Origin: Melioribacteraceae bacterium
GTDB taxonomy: Bacteria > Bacteroidota > Ignavibacteria > Ignavibacteriales > Melioribacteraceae
Length of the DNA stretch: 64,000 bases
Reading direction: 5' to 3'
Assembly (NCBI GenBank): GCA_021739765.1
Contig: JAIPBD010000020.1
Span: forward strand, 1-64,000
Under the pieces are notes generated by a model, which did not search any database, was not told the origin of the DNA, and saw only the letters and a list, made by a program, of their open reading frames with translations. The translations under genes and the position numbers were made by a program. Shown here piece after piece: positions 34,537 through 45,279 of this stretch (positions are counted from its first letter, which is position 1; each line of letters begins with the position of its first letter).

Positions 34537-34965
34537 ATGACGAATAAACTCCACATAATTGCCGTTTTCATACTTGTTCTGATTGGATCGATTAATATCC
34601 GGGGCCAGAACAAATTGAATGAAAATGCGATTGAACTTGTATTTGTTAGTATTGATGAAGGATTTTCTTCAGGAAATGTCAATCATTTTTCGTCCTCGCT
34701 TAGCGGTAAAATTTATATTAATCTGAAAAATTATTACAGAGGATATTTTAGCGGCGGGCAGCTTTACACAATTTTCGATGAGTTTTTTGAGCTTTACATT
34801 CCAATCGAATTTGAATATGACAAAGTCTCTTTTGAATCCGAGACACCATTTGCTACCGGAGTATTTAAGTTTATCCACAACGGTAAACGTGAAGAATCCA
34901 ACTTCTTTATTTCATTAAACAAAGAGGGTGGTTCCTGGTCAATATCTCAAGTAACTATACATTAA
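34537..34965 (+). CDS. Exported DUF4783-like protein
   Basis: A signal peptide (about residues 1-23, ending INIRGQ) precedes a compact alpha/beta domain of about 115 residues with SIDEGFSSGNVNHFSSSLSG and LYTIFDEFFELYIPIEFEYD. It matches the plan of the small periplasmic DUF4783 proteins of Bacteroidota (NTF2-like). The function is unknown. It starts seven bases before the sensor kinase gene, so a sensory or accessory role for the kinase is possible. Confidence 0.65.
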   Translation: MTNKLHIIAVFILVLIGSINIRGQNKLNENAIELVFVSIDEGFSSGNVNHFSSSLSGKIYINLKNYYRGYFSGGQLYTIFDEFFELYIPIEFEYDKVSFESETPFATGVFKFIHNGKREESNFFISLNKEGGSWSISQVTIH

Positions 34966-34971
34966 CTTCCA

Positions 34972-37900
34972 ATGGCCTCCATCAATAAAAATCACTTTCT
35001 ATTTAAACTAATCTTTGTGCTAATACTGCTCTTCATCATAAGTGGAATTTTAGAGCCGTTTTATGTGAATATCGAATCAGATGAATGGCGGGAAAAAGTT
35101 CACGAGTTGTCGGAGTCAAATAAAAATCATATTCTTAGCAGATATAGTTCTCGTGAAAATGGATTATTAGAACTTAATTTTGAAATTAAAAAAGAACTTG
35201 AATCAAATTTAAACGGAATTCAAAAATTTTTATCGTCACTACCTGATGACTTTGAAGTTATAATTACTGACCAAAATGCAAATCCAATTTACTGGACGAA
35301 CAATTTTGCGACAATTCTTGATTCAAAACCATATCCGCTTTCTCCAAGCTTCGTTGAAAATGATCTAACTACAGTTTTGCAGATTTACGATACACAATTG
35401 ATTGACGGGAAATCATACCAAATCTTCATATCCGAAATTTTCGAAAAAAAATATCAACTGAATAGTGAATATTTTAGAGCGGTTAGCTTTGAGGACCAAC
35501 TAGAGGAGCACCTTAAAACAGAAATAGCTATTTCTTATGGTAAGAGTGAAATACTAAGTGCAGATGGAAGGGAATCAAGTTTTGAAATTGTTAATACTGC
35601 CGGGAAATCTATCGCGGTTGTTACTCAGAGCAAAATTACCCAAGACCTGTATATCAAATCAACGAAAGATTTCTTTTCCAATATTCAGCGCGTTATTGTG
35701 CTGCTGATCTTAATAAGTATTGCCTCGATTCTTTTGATTTTGCTTAGTAAATCAAAATCGCGATACATCAAATACTCTGGCATTTTAATTTTGGCGATAT
35801 CTCTAAGGTATCTGCTTTTAGTACTGAAAATTCCGTCGGATTTAATTTCGGGGGGGATAAACGACCCTCAATATTTTTCATCCATATTTGGAAGCGGAAT
35901 AGCCAGTTCACCCCTTGAGTTTACAATATCAATTATCTTTTTAGCTATAATAATTAAAAGTATTACAAAAATTATAGAATCCACGCAGTTGGTTCAATTT
36001 CGGAATAGATTTTTGGCGATTCTGTTAACAGTTATATCGATCGCAATTTATTTTTTACTGCTACGAGGATTTGGGTCAGTAATTAGAAGTACGATTTTCG
36101 ATTCTTCGATTGTCTATTTCCGCGATTACATTATTATTCCGGAGCCACCGATATTGCTGATGCATTTCAATCTTCTGTTTTTGGGCTTCTGGGCGGTCTA
36201 TTTTGCCACGAAAATATTGTGGTTTATCCACGATTTGCTCAGTTTGAACTATGCCATTAAATCTAAGACAACTCTGCTTGTTACTATATTTATAGGCGTT
36301 CAATTAATCGGATACTGGTTCGATTATCTCCAGCCTTATCCGCAAAGCAATTTTTTCGCTCGGGCGGTTTTTATCACCGTTAGTGTTTTTGCACTTTATT
36401 TGATAAAAATTCAAAAATGGAGCAGGTACTCGATTTACTCATTTTTAACTTTGGGCGGATCAGTTACATCTATTTCGTTGCTAATATTTTTTAACGGAAT
36501 GTTCGAAAAGGATTCTCTAAACGCGACCGCGCATGAATTGATCAGACCAAGCATAAATTGGATGGAATACAATGTGAATGAATCGATGCAAACATTTCTA
36601 TCATCCGAAATCTTATATCAATTGTATTCAGGGGCGAAAACAAACAAGAAAGCGGCTGTCCTGGAAATGTGGTCTGAATCATCATTGCAAAAGGAATCAC
36701 TCGAAAGTGAAATAAAATTATTCGATCAAGATTTAAATCAAATTGCCGAGTTTACTATTGGATTCGATACCGATCTAAGCTTTGTGCCATCCGGTGAAGC
36801 TTTTTCTGAAACTGAATTATTAATTGTTAAAGACACTAGAATTAATGATAATAAACAAGTGATAAGAGGATTGGCTCCGGTGATTTTAAATAATAAAAAT
36901 GTGGGATTTTTGGTGATATCTGTTGTTTATGATAAAGAAAGCCTGCTGCTTTCAAGCGTTCCCACATTTTTAATGAGAGAAAATCCTTTTATAAATTCAG
37001 TAATCAATCTTTCTAATCTTAGTGTAATGGAATTGAAATCCGGATACCAAAAATTTACATTCGGCGATTTAAATATTAATGATGAATTGTTATCCCAAAT
37101 CAAAAAGATTGAATATAACTCTCTGAATGAATATTTAGATGAGATAAACCACCTTGATAAGTCATACGTTGTCTTTTCGAAACAAATTGAAGAGGCAGAC
37201 GGAAATCGAAAATTTTTCATTTTTTTGGAAGAGAAAAGTGCGATACTGGCTTTATTCGATTTTTTTAAAGTATTCTTTATTCATTCGATACTGTTTATTA
37301 TCTGTTCATTCATATTACTTATTTACATGTATTATAATAAACAAATAAAGATTCGCACCTTAAAGAATAAATTGCTGTTTTATTTTTTGCTGGTTTCAGT
37401 TATTCCAATGATTGTATTGGCGTATTATTTTAGGCAACTAACAGATGAACGTAATTACGAAGCACTAAACTACAAATTAAAAAAACGCGCAATTTCAGTT
37501 GAGGATTTCGTAAACAATAACTTTGATGAAATCCCGGCAGGAATGGAAAGGCTACTCGAGAAATCAAGAAGTGATTTAGATGTTGAATTTAATCTTTATT
37601 CCGGCATAGATTTAATTTATTCAACGCAACCTTTTTATTATGAATCAACGCTTTTCCCAAACAATTTAAATCCGTTCGCGTACGATAAATTAGTACGAAA
37701 AGGTTTTGCGGAAGCGATTGTGATCGAAAAATTCGAATCCTTTCAGATGCAAGCTTATTACACTCGAATAAATTTGTTAAGTGACAGTTATATAATTCGT
37801 GTGGGATTGGATTTTAATAATATAACTTTACCTATGTCCGGAGCTGACCTGGACGTTTTTCTATTTGGCATTTATTCCCTGGCGGTTTTATTAATTATTT

Positions 37901-38751
37901 TATTGAGTACTATAGTGTCTAATCAAATATCCCATCCGATACACAGGCTAACTTCAGTATCAAAAGCGGTTGCGGCCGGAGATTTTAATGCGGTGGTAAA
38001 AGGAAATTATTCGGGCGAGGTCGGTGAACTTGTAGCAAAGTTTAATTCAATGATAAAAGAGCTCAAACAAAGCCATTCTCAAATAGCGGAATTTGAGAGG
38101 GAGCAGGCTTGGAAAGAGATGGCGAAACAAGTGGCACATGAAATAAAAAATCCGCTTACTCCCATGAAATTATCGGTGCAGCAATTAGAAGCTGCGTACA
38201 ATGATAATTCACCTAAATTTGATTCTTACTTCAAGAAAGTAACAAAAACATTAATCAATCAAATTGATATTCTTAAAAATATTGCTTCAGAATTTTCCAA
38301 TTTTGCTCGAATGCCGAATTTGAAAATAGAGTCATTCGACTTGGTACCAATTGTATCGCAATCAGTAAATCTATTTGAAGATGAGGATGTTAATTTAATA
38401 TTTGAGGAACATGGCAATTACCTAATAAATGCTGATAAAGAGCAGCTTTCTCGGTCAATTATAAATCTGATCAGAAATTCGATTCAAGCCGAAGCCACTT
38501 CGATTGAATTGAATATTTTGCCAGAAGATGAATACATAATTCTTCTTATTTCCGACGATGGAAAGGGAATCCCAAATGAGATTATCGATAAAATCTTCCT
38601 TGAGGATTTTACAACCAAAAAGAAAGGAATGGGGATAGGGCTTTCAATAGCTAAACGATTTATGGAAAGTATTGGCGGCAAAATTGAAATCGGTTCCACA
38701 TCGGAATCCGGTACACAGATGAAAATGTATTTTAGAAAACCACATGAATAA
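34972..38751 (+). CDS. Very large membrane sensor histidine kinase
   Basis: This protein of 1259 residues has a first transmembrane helix near residues 8-28, an extracytoplasmic domain (about 30-235), and roughly eight transmembrane segments between 236 and 515. A second extracytoplasmic domain (about 520-760) is followed by two helices near 765 and 805, a third outer domain (about 825-955), a helix at about 960-985 and HAMP. HisKA carries His1056 in VAHEIKNPLTP, and HATPase_c follows (NLIRNSIQAEA, DDGKGIPNEI, GMGIGLSIAKRFME). The kinase core resembles NtrY. No response regulator lies beside it. The gene overlaps the helicase-nuclease gene by eight bases. Confidence 0.88.
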   Translation: MASINKNHFLFKLIFVLILLFIISGILEPFYVNIESDEWREKVHELSESNKNHILSRYSSRENGLLELNFEIKKELESNLNGIQKFLSSLPDDFEVIITDQNANPIYWTNNFATILDSKPYPLSPSFVENDLTTVLQIYDTQLIDGKSYQIFISEIFEKKYQLNSEYFRAVSFEDQLEEHLKTEIAISYGKSEILSADGRESSFEIVNTAGKSIAVVTQSKITQDLYIKSTKDFFSNIQRVIVLLILISIASILLILLSKSKSRYIKYSGILILAISLRYLLLVLKIPSDLISGGINDPQYFSSIFGSGIASSPLEFTISIIFLAIIIKSITKIIESTQLVQFRNRFLAILLTVISIAIYFLLLRGFGSVIRSTIFDSSIVYFRDYIIIPEPPILLMHFNLLFLGFWAVYFATKILWFIHDLLSLNYAIKSKTTLLVTIFIGVQLIGYWFDYLQPYPQSNFFARAVFITVSVFALYLIKIQKWSRYSIYSFLTLGGSVTSISLLIFFNGMFEKDSLNATAHELIRPSINWMEYNVNESMQTFLSSEILYQLYSGAKTNKKAAVLEMWSESSLQKESLESEIKLFDQDLNQIAEFTIGFDTDLSFVPSGEAFSETELLIVKDTRINDNKQVIRGLAPVILNNKNVGFLVISVVYDKESLLLSSVPTFLMRENPFINSVINLSNLSVMELKSGYQKFTFGDLNINDELLSQIKKIEYNSLNEYLDEINHLDKSYVVFSKQIEEADGNRKFFIFLEEKSAILALFDFFKVFFIHSILFIICSFILLIYMYYNKQIKIRTLKNKLLFYFLLVSVIPMIVLAYYFRQLTDERNYEALNYKLKKRAISVEDFVNNNFDEIPAGMERLLEKSRSDLDVEFNLYSGIDLIYSTQPFYYESTLFPNNLNPFAYDKLVRKGFAEAIVIEKFESFQMQAYYTRINLLSDSYIIRVGLDFNNITLPMSGADLDVFLFGIYSLAVLLIILLSTIVSNQISHPIHRLTSVSKAVAAGDFNAVVKGNYSGEVGELVAKFNSMIKELKQSHSQIAEFEREQAWKEMAKQVAHEIKNPLTPMKLSVQQLEAAYNDNSPKFDSYFKKVTKTLINQIDILKNIASEFSNFARMPNLKIESFDLVPIVSQSVNLFEDEDVNLIFEEHGNYLINADKEQLSRSIINLIRNSIQAEATSIELNILPEDEYIILLISDDGKGIPNEIIDKIFLEDFTTKKKGMGIGLSIAKRFMESIGGKIEIGSTSESGTQMKMYFRKPHE

Positions 38752-41700
38752 ACTAACCGACCATCAGCTAAAAGCTTTAAACTTTAGAAAACACATTTCC
38801 CTTACCGCGAACGCCGGGTCAGGAAAAACTTTTGTTTTCTCCGAGCGATATTTGCAAATTGGAATTGAAACCGATACACCACTTTCGAAGATTGCCGCGA
38901 TAACATTTACAGACAAAGCCGCTGCTGAACTGAGAATAAAAATTGAAAAGAAATTATTAGAGAAGATCAAGGATTCAAATATAAAATATAAAGGCAAACT
39001 GAATTACCTGCGAAGACAATTAGTTTCCGCGAAGATCTCTACCATTCATTCGTTTTGTATCGAAGTGTTGCGCGAATATTCAGCGTACGCTGAAATTGAT
39101 GCCAACTTTATTCCGATTGATCAGCGAACTTCCGAAGAACTGATCGAATTGAGTATCGAGGATTTTTTGAAATCCGCCGAATCGGATAATGTGCGTTTTG
39201 AAAAATTGGCGACGATTTCAAGATTGCTGGGTTCCAAAAATTTCCTAATTACCGAAATCAGACAATTGCTTAATAAGAGGGAAGTATTTTTCAGACTAAA
39301 AAACATTTATTCGGAAGAAAAAGAAGCGGTTATTGAAAATCTTAAAAATCATTTTGAGAGCGTAACTAACAGATTGTTCGGGGAATTTTTCGAATCTGTC
39401 ATCAATTCTATTTCAAAAATAAATCAACATGTTCTTGCTGAATTACAGGGCAATGAACTTGCACAGTTAGTAAACGACCATGTTGCGAGATACGCGAATA
39501 ATGAAAAGAATGAGATTAAATTACTTAAAATAGCTGCCGTAATTAACTTAATTACGGTTGAGAAGGGTACTATAAAGGTTCAGAAATATCTTTCAAAGAA
39601 GATAGATCAGAATCTTGAAGTTGAAAAAGAAACGATAAATGAGTTTGTACAACTATGGAAAAAAATTAAGTTTGATGAAAATTCAACTCCGGTTTGGGAA
39701 ATGCTATTTTCGCTCGGAAAAGATTTCTTTGACATTATCGAATCTGTCAATTCCATTTATGAGAAGCGAAAATGCCAAAATTCATTTATTGATTTCGACG
39801 ATATCCTTTTGATGACACAGAAAGTCTTGGAATCGGCCGAGGTTCAAACCGCATTATCGAAAAAGTATGACTTTGTAATGATTGACGAATATCAGGACAC
39901 GAATGAACTTCAGTACAAAATATTTATGCCAATTCTCAATAATCTTGAGAATGGAAATTTGTTTGTTGTCGGGGATGATAAACAGTCAATTTACAGATTC
40001 CGAAATGCTGAAATAGAGGTATTTGATAAAACAAAATCCGATATCGGAAGTAAAACTCCGGATGGTGAAACCCTTGAACTTCCTCATACATTTAGGTTAA
40101 CAGAAAATCTAACCTTTTTTTCGAACTACTTGTTTAAGAATCTTTTTGCGGATGCCGATTCATTTTTTAACGAAGTGCAACATAAAGAAATGATTTGCGC
40201 CGGAGAAAAATCATCAAAAGGTCAAGTGGAATTTCTCATTTCGGATAAGAACGGTGAAGTTTCACTTCCTTCGCTGGTCGCCTCAAAAATTATTGAGCTT
40301 AAAAAAAACGATATTATTGATTTTAAAAATGTCGCGATATTGTTTAGGACACGATCTGACTTTAAGCTAATAGAAGAAGAATTTATCAATCGTTCAATAC
40401 CTTACACAATAATTGGCGGTAAGGGATTCTACCAGCAGCAATTGATCTATGATCTGTATAATTATTTAGCGTTCCTTCTTAATAAAGAAAATGATACCGC
40501 ACTCGTCGGAATTTTGCGCTCACCATTTTTTGTAATTTCAGATATTCAACTTTTTGAGATATCACATGCGTCCGGAAATTCATTCTGGGAGAAACTATTA
40601 GTATACAATGAAAATAATAAAACTAAAGAAATAGAATCTGTGATTAATGTTTTAGGACAACATGAACGATTGTCAGCTTCGGGCTCGATTTCAAATTTAC
40701 TTTCGGCAATATTTATAGATACATGTTATTACGCAGTTGCTTCGGAAAGAAAGGATGCAAAACAGCATGTCGCAAATATCGAAAAACTGCAAAAAATTGC
40801 AGTTAATTATTCTCAAAAAGCGTTTGCTACTCTTTATGATTTTATCGGATATTTGAAATCCGCGCTTAATACAATCGAGGATGAAGGACACGCTACCCCA
40901 GATTTGGATAAAAGTGCTGTACAACTTATGACAATCCATCAATCGAAGGGTTTGGAGTTTGACACAGTATTCATATTTAACGCGAACAATTCCCTAAGGA
41001 ATACTAATCTCAACGAAAAATCGATCGCGATTGATAAAACGTTTGGTGTTCTGACCAAAATTCCACTAAATAATTATTTTGAAAAATATAAAACGCCCCC
41101 AATTTTAGGACTTTATAATTATGTGAATTTCAGGAAAGAATTTGCTGAATTTAAAAGGTTACTATACGTTGCGGTAACACGAGCTAAGTCAAATTTATTT
41201 GTTTCCGCCACATTGAATAAAAATGCGCCAAGCGAAAATTCGTTTATGGATTTGATAATGAAAGGATTGAACAGAGGAGTATCTCAAGACTTTATAGAAT
41301 TGCATGGAAAAATTCAACAAATGTCAGTTGAAAATTCCGTACCCGTTGAAATCGAAAAAGAGATCAATTTAAATATCCCTGTCACTCGTGAAATAATCAC
41401 CGATGAAAAGTTTACAGAAGAGAGCAATATTGAAACCAATATTATCTCTAAAATAAATGTTGAAAAATTGGTTGATACCGAAAAGAATGAATTTATCTCC
41501 GCGACAAAAATAGCGGTTTATTCACAATGCCCAATCAAATATCACCTAATTTATGATCTGGGATATGGGAAGTTGCAGAATTTGCTTAAAGTTAATGAGC
41601 ATGAATTTGAATATTCAGAAAATGAAGATCGGATAGAATCCGAAAAGGGTGATCTCAATAAATTCGCTAATTTTAAAGGCTCCGTGGTTCATGCGCTATT

Positions 41701-42280
41701 GGATAAAAATACTAAAGCCGAATTCATAAAAGAAGAAGCGGAGAATTTATTGATAAATCGTCATGGATTAAAAACGGAAAACGCATTAATTATTGCTGAT
41801 CAAATTCATGAACTAATAAACAATTATTATAATTCAAATTCGTATAACGAGATAAACTCATTCTCAAATTACCGGAATGAGTTCGAAATTTATAGGAAAC
41901 TTGGCGATATTTATCTCTATGGAATAGTTGATAAATTATTAATCGAGGAAAACCTAATAACAATAGTTGATTATAAGACGGATAAATTGAAAGGTGAATC
42001 TCCTGCAATCAAAGCAGAGAATTATAAAAATCAGCTAACATTTTATTCATTTGTGCTCTCCAGTTTATTTCCAAAATCCGATTTTAGAGCCAGGTTAATA
42101 TTTCTTGAAAAACCGGACGATCCGGTTGATTTCCTCTTAAGTAAAACAGATATTAAAAGTTTTGAAAATGATCTTAAGTCAGCAGTTGAGAATATTCGTA
42201 AATCAAAGTATTTACCTAATCTAAATCATTGTAAGAGCTGTTTCTTTTTTGAGAATAATTCATGCGTTTATCCTTCATAA
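38744..42280 (+). CDS. UvrD/AddA-type helicase-nuclease with predicted Fe-S cluster
   Basis: The 1178-residue protein is a superfamily 1 helicase joined to a RecB-like nuclease. Walker A ANAGSGKTFVFSERYL is near residue 22, motif Ia AAITFTDKAAAELR, motif II MIDEYQDTNELQ, and motifs IV-VI include QLMTIHQSKGLEFDTVF and RLLYVAVTRAKSNLF. The C-terminal PD-(D/E)xK nuclease has GIVDKLL and IVDYKTDK. Cysteines in YSQCPIKYHL and in HCKSCFFFENNSC fit an iron-staple cluster like that of AddB or Cas4. It should process DNA double-strand breaks for RecA. No AddB or RecC-like partner is in the window. Confidence 0.88.
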   Translation: MNKLTDHQLKALNFRKHISLTANAGSGKTFVFSERYLQIGIETDTPLSKIAAITFTDKAAAELRIKIEKKLLEKIKDSNIKYKGKLNYLRRQLVSAKISTIHSFCIEVLREYSAYAEIDANFIPIDQRTSEELIELSIEDFLKSAESDNVRFEKLATISRLLGSKNFLITEIRQLLNKREVFFRLKNIYSEEKEAVIENLKNHFESVTNRLFGEFFESVINSISKINQHVLAELQGNELAQLVNDHVARYANNEKNEIKLLKIAAVINLITVEKGTIKVQKYLSKKIDQNLEVEKETINEFVQLWKKIKFDENSTPVWEMLFSLGKDFFDIIESVNSIYEKRKCQNSFIDFDDILLMTQKVLESAEVQTALSKKYDFVMIDEYQDTNELQYKIFMPILNNLENGNLFVVGDDKQSIYRFRNAEIEVFDKTKSDIGSKTPDGETLELPHTFRLTENLTFFSNYLFKNLFADADSFFNEVQHKEMICAGEKSSKGQVEFLISDKNGEVSLPSLVASKIIELKKNDIIDFKNVAILFRTRSDFKLIEEEFINRSIPYTIIGGKGFYQQQLIYDLYNYLAFLLNKENDTALVGILRSPFFVISDIQLFEISHASGNSFWEKLLVYNENNKTKEIESVINVLGQHERLSASGSISNLLSAIFIDTCYYAVASERKDAKQHVANIEKLQKIAVNYSQKAFATLYDFIGYLKSALNTIEDEGHATPDLDKSAVQLMTIHQSKGLEFDTVFIFNANNSLRNTNLNEKSIAIDKTFGVLTKIPLNNYFEKYKTPPILGLYNYVNFRKEFAEFKRLLYVAVTRAKSNLFVSATLNKNAPSENSFMDLIMKGLNRGVSQDFIELHGKIQQMSVENSVPVEIEKEINLNIPVTREIITDEKFTEESNIETNIISKINVEKLVDTEKNEFISATKIAVYSQCPIKYHLIYDLGYGKLQNLLKVNEHEFEYSENEDRIESEKGDLNKFANFKGSVVHALLDKNTKAEFIKEEAENLLINRHGLKTENALIIADQIHELINNYYNSNSYNEINSFSNYRNEFEIYRKLGDIYLYGIVDKLLIEENLITIVDYKTDKLKGESPAIKAENYKNQLTFYSFVLSSLFPKSDFRARLIFLEKPDDPVDFLLSKTDIKSFENDLKSAVENIRKSKYLPNLNHCKSCFFFENNSCVYPS

Positions 42281-43350
42281 GAATTAAACTTCTAATTATA
42301 ACAATTCCAATATTTGCTTTAGTTGGTTGCAGCGGTGCCTTTAAAACAAATAAAGAACCGCCCAAAATTGACTATTCCTTAGTCAATCAAGCATATTTTG
42401 AATATCCGCAAGATTTACTCGTTCCTGAGATTACATCGAAAAAGATAGATTCGTTTAAGGAGGCTTTGACCGGTAAAAAAATATTTATCGATCCCGGTCA
42501 CGGTGGAGCCGATCGCAGGAATAAAAGCAGAAATGGGGCTTTGGTTGAGGCAGATGTCAATCTTCGTGTCGCGATATTTTTAAAAGAATTTTGCGAAAGT
42601 GCCGGAGCCCAAGTTAAACTTTCTCGCGAAGTCGATTCAACCGTTGAGCTTTTAACAAGACCGATTCTTGCCGAGGAATTTGGTGCTGACATCTTTATAA
42701 GTGTTCATCACAATGCCAGTCCTGACCCTACGGATTTTTGGACGAATTTTACATCGACATATTATCACGCGAAACCAGGCAGTTACAAGTATGAACCTTT
42801 CGCTCACGAACTTGCTCGGTTTGTTCAACGTGATCTTGCTTATGCAATGATGAATTCCGGTGGACTCGGTTCATTTGACGGAACTTACTCGGATTACAGA
42901 ATTTATCCCGGCGATGGATTTGCGGTGCTCCGAGAATCGAAAATACCCTCGATTTTAATCGAATGTTCGTTCCATACTAATAGAATGGAAGAGATTCGTT
43001 TGGCATCCGGGGAGTTCAACAGAATACAAGCGTGGGGGATATTTAAAGGTATCGGCAAATTCTTCTCGGTTAACAGACCCATAATATCCTTAGTTAAAGA
43101 TGAAAGTAAGTTGGTTAATGGAACTCTGAATCTTGGTTTTCAGATTGAAAGTACGGAGGAAATCGATCCATTCTCAATAAAGACATTTTTCGATAGTACG
43201 TTTGTAAACCATGAATTTAATCAATCCAACTCAATAATCACTTTCTCGGTTTCGGATATCGAAAAGGGTGAACATGTTATTAAAGTTCAATGTGCGAATA
43301 AATCCGGGAATTCTTCTGAACCATTCGAGAAAAAAATATTGACAAATTAG
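42262..43350 (+). CDS. N-acetylmuramoyl-L-alanine amidase, lipoprotein (Amidase_3)
   Basis: It cuts the amide bond between MurNAc and the stem peptide during wall remodelling. An N-terminal lipobox (IFALVGCSG, Cys near residue 23) suggests a membrane-tethered enzyme. The zinc residues are in IDPGHGGAD, ALVEADVN and SVHHNASP, and the catalytic glutamate is in ILIECSFHTN. The amidase domain covers about residues 70-270; the last 90 residues form an extra domain that may bind the wall. It overlaps the helicase-nuclease gene by 19 bases, which suggests coupled translation. Confidence 0.93.
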   Translation: MRLSFIRIKLLIITIPIFALVGCSGAFKTNKEPPKIDYSLVNQAYFEYPQDLLVPEITSKKIDSFKEALTGKKIFIDPGHGGADRRNKSRNGALVEADVNLRVAIFLKEFCESAGAQVKLSREVDSTVELLTRPILAEEFGADIFISVHHNASPDPTDFWTNFTSTYYHAKPGSYKYEPFAHELARFVQRDLAYAMMNSGGLGSFDGTYSDYRIYPGDGFAVLRESKIPSILIECSFHTNRMEEIRLASGEFNRIQAWGIFKGIGKFFSVNRPIISLVKDESKLVNGTLNLGFQIESTEEIDPFSIKTFFDSTFVNHEFNQSNSIITFSVSDIEKGEHVIKVQCANKSGNSSEPFEKKILTN

Positions 43351-43435
43351 CGAAACTTATTAATGTAGATTTGAAGTTATTTGAATCAATTTTTGTAGAT
43401 TGCATGGCGTTTTTTTATGATGAATAATATGGAAA

Positions 43436-45262
43436 ATGAATATGTTTTTTAATCAGAATGAAGCACAAACCGGTCTTCCGATAAGAGATGAAATCGATGA
43501 AAAGTATAAATGGAATTTAAAAGAAATTTATAAAAATGAAGATTTGTGGGAAGATGATTTTCGCTGGCTGAAAGCTTCCGTCTCTGAGTATAAAAAATAT
43601 GAAGGACTTTTTACTTCCTCACCTGAAAAACTGATTGAATTCTTTAAATTTGATGAAGTGGTCGGTATCAAATTTAGTATGTTGATCCATTACGCTTTTA
43701 TGGTCAAAGACCAGGATCTCGCGGTTAGTAAATACCAATCGATGTACGACCGCGCCATGACACTCTCTTCCGAATTAGATTCTGCCGGTTCTTTTATGAG
43801 ACCGGAAATATTAGAATTATCGGATGAAGTTATTGCTCGATATTTTGCTGAAAATGAAAACCTCGGCAAATATCGACATTTATTTGACAATATTCTTAGA
43901 AGCAAAAACCACAGCCGTTCGAAAGAAGTTGAGGAGTTGCTCGCTGAAGTCGGTCGGATTGATGATACACCATATAATACTTTTAGTTTTTTTAATAATG
44001 CTGATATTGAGTTCCCTACGGTTGAAGATGAGAAAGGAACATTAAGTAAACTTTCTCATGGCAGGTATTCTTCGGCTTTGTTTAACCAGAACAGAGATTA
44101 TCGTGAAAGGGTTTATAAGAATTTTTATAAGCCATACATCCAAAACAAAAATATGCTGGCGTCGCTATTCAATGGTAATATTAAAACTAAGACGTTTCAT
44201 GCGAAAGCTCGAAAATACAACTCAACCAGAGAAGCTGCTTTGGACACAAATAATATCCCGATAAGTGTTTACGACAATCTGATTTCATCAATTAATAAGA
44301 ATCTTACTCCGTTGCACCGATGGTTAAATGTAAAGAAAAAAGTACTTAATTTAGACGAGTTTCATCCATACGATTCTTATGTTTCATTATTTCCGGAAAT
44401 CCAAAAAAAATATACGTACGAAGAGGGCCGGGAAATAGTAATCGAATCGTTAAAACCACTGGGTGACGAATATCTTTCATTTTTGAATAAAGCTTTTAAC
44501 GAACGCTGGATTGATGTTCATGAAACGAAAGGGAAAAGGAGCGGTGCGTACTCATCAGGTACTATTTATACAAAGCATCCTTTCGTGTTACTAAATTGGA
44601 ATGATCAATTAAATGATGTTTTCACACTCGCGCACGAGATGGGACATAACATGCATTCCTATCTCACCGGAATGACTCAACCATATATTTATTCAAATTA
44701 TACTATTTTTGTCGCTGAGGTTGCTTCGACTGTAAACGAGGCGTTATTGCTCGATTTTTTAATTCGGAATGCAAAATCTGAAGATGAAAAATTATTTTTG
44801 TTCGAAAAATATCTTCTTAATGTTCAAACAACATTTTACAGACAAACCCGATTTGCGGAATATGAGCAACTTACTCACAGCCTTGTTGAAAAAGGTGAAG
44901 CTCTAACGGCAGAATCTTTAACAAAGTATTTCTCCGATATGTATCAAAAATATTGGGGTGAAAAAATGGTGGTTGATGAAGAAGAGGGATACAGTTGGGC
45001 GCGTGTTCCCCATTTTTATTATAATTTTTATGTTTATCAATATGCCACGGGATTTTCAGCCGCCGAAGCTCTCTCAATGCAAATATTAAATGATGGTGAA
45101 ACTTCAATTGAAAAATATTTGAATTTTCTTAAATCCGGCAGCTCAGATTATTCAATCAATTTACTAAGGAAAGCCGGAGTTGATATGGATAAACCTGAAC
45201 CGGTTAACGCTGTAATCGATAAAGCAAATAAAATATTAGATCAACTTGAATCTATCTTGTAA
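43436..45262 (+). CDS. pepF: Oligoendopeptidase F (M3 family)
   Basis: A cytosolic zinc metallopeptidase that degrades oligopeptides. The zinc motif is LAHEMGHNMHSYL (HExxH) at about residue 400, with the third ligand in EVASTVNEALL. RSGAYSSGTIYTKHPFVLLNW and the late PHFYYNFYVYQYATG region are PepF hallmarks. The length of 608 residues is normal. ATG 43436 or 43442 could start it; the family tolerates either. It lies between the amidase and an IMPDH-like gene. Confidence 0.95.
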   Translation: MNMFFNQNEAQTGLPIRDEIDEKYKWNLKEIYKNEDLWEDDFRWLKASVSEYKKYEGLFTSSPEKLIEFFKFDEVVGIKFSMLIHYAFMVKDQDLAVSKYQSMYDRAMTLSSELDSAGSFMRPEILELSDEVIARYFAENENLGKYRHLFDNILRSKNHSRSKEVEELLAEVGRIDDTPYNTFSFFNNADIEFPTVEDEKGTLSKLSHGRYSSALFNQNRDYRERVYKNFYKPYIQNKNMLASLFNGNIKTKTFHAKARKYNSTREAALDTNNIPISVYDNLISSINKNLTPLHRWLNVKKKVLNLDEFHPYDSYVSLFPEIQKKYTYEEGREIVIESLKPLGDEYLSFLNKAFNERWIDVHETKGKRSGAYSSGTIYTKHPFVLLNWNDQLNDVFTLAHEMGHNMHSYLTGMTQPYIYSNYTIFVAEVASTVNEALLLDFLIRNAKSEDEKLFLFEKYLLNVQTTFYRQTRFAEYEQLTHSLVEKGEALTAESLTKYFSDMYQKYWGEKMVVDEEEGYSWARVPHFYYNFYVYQYATGFSAAEALSMQILNDGETSIEKYLNFLKSGSSDYSINLLRKAGVDMDKPEPVNAVIDKANKILDQLESIL

Positions 45263-45279
45263 TTAATTTAGAGGAATAA

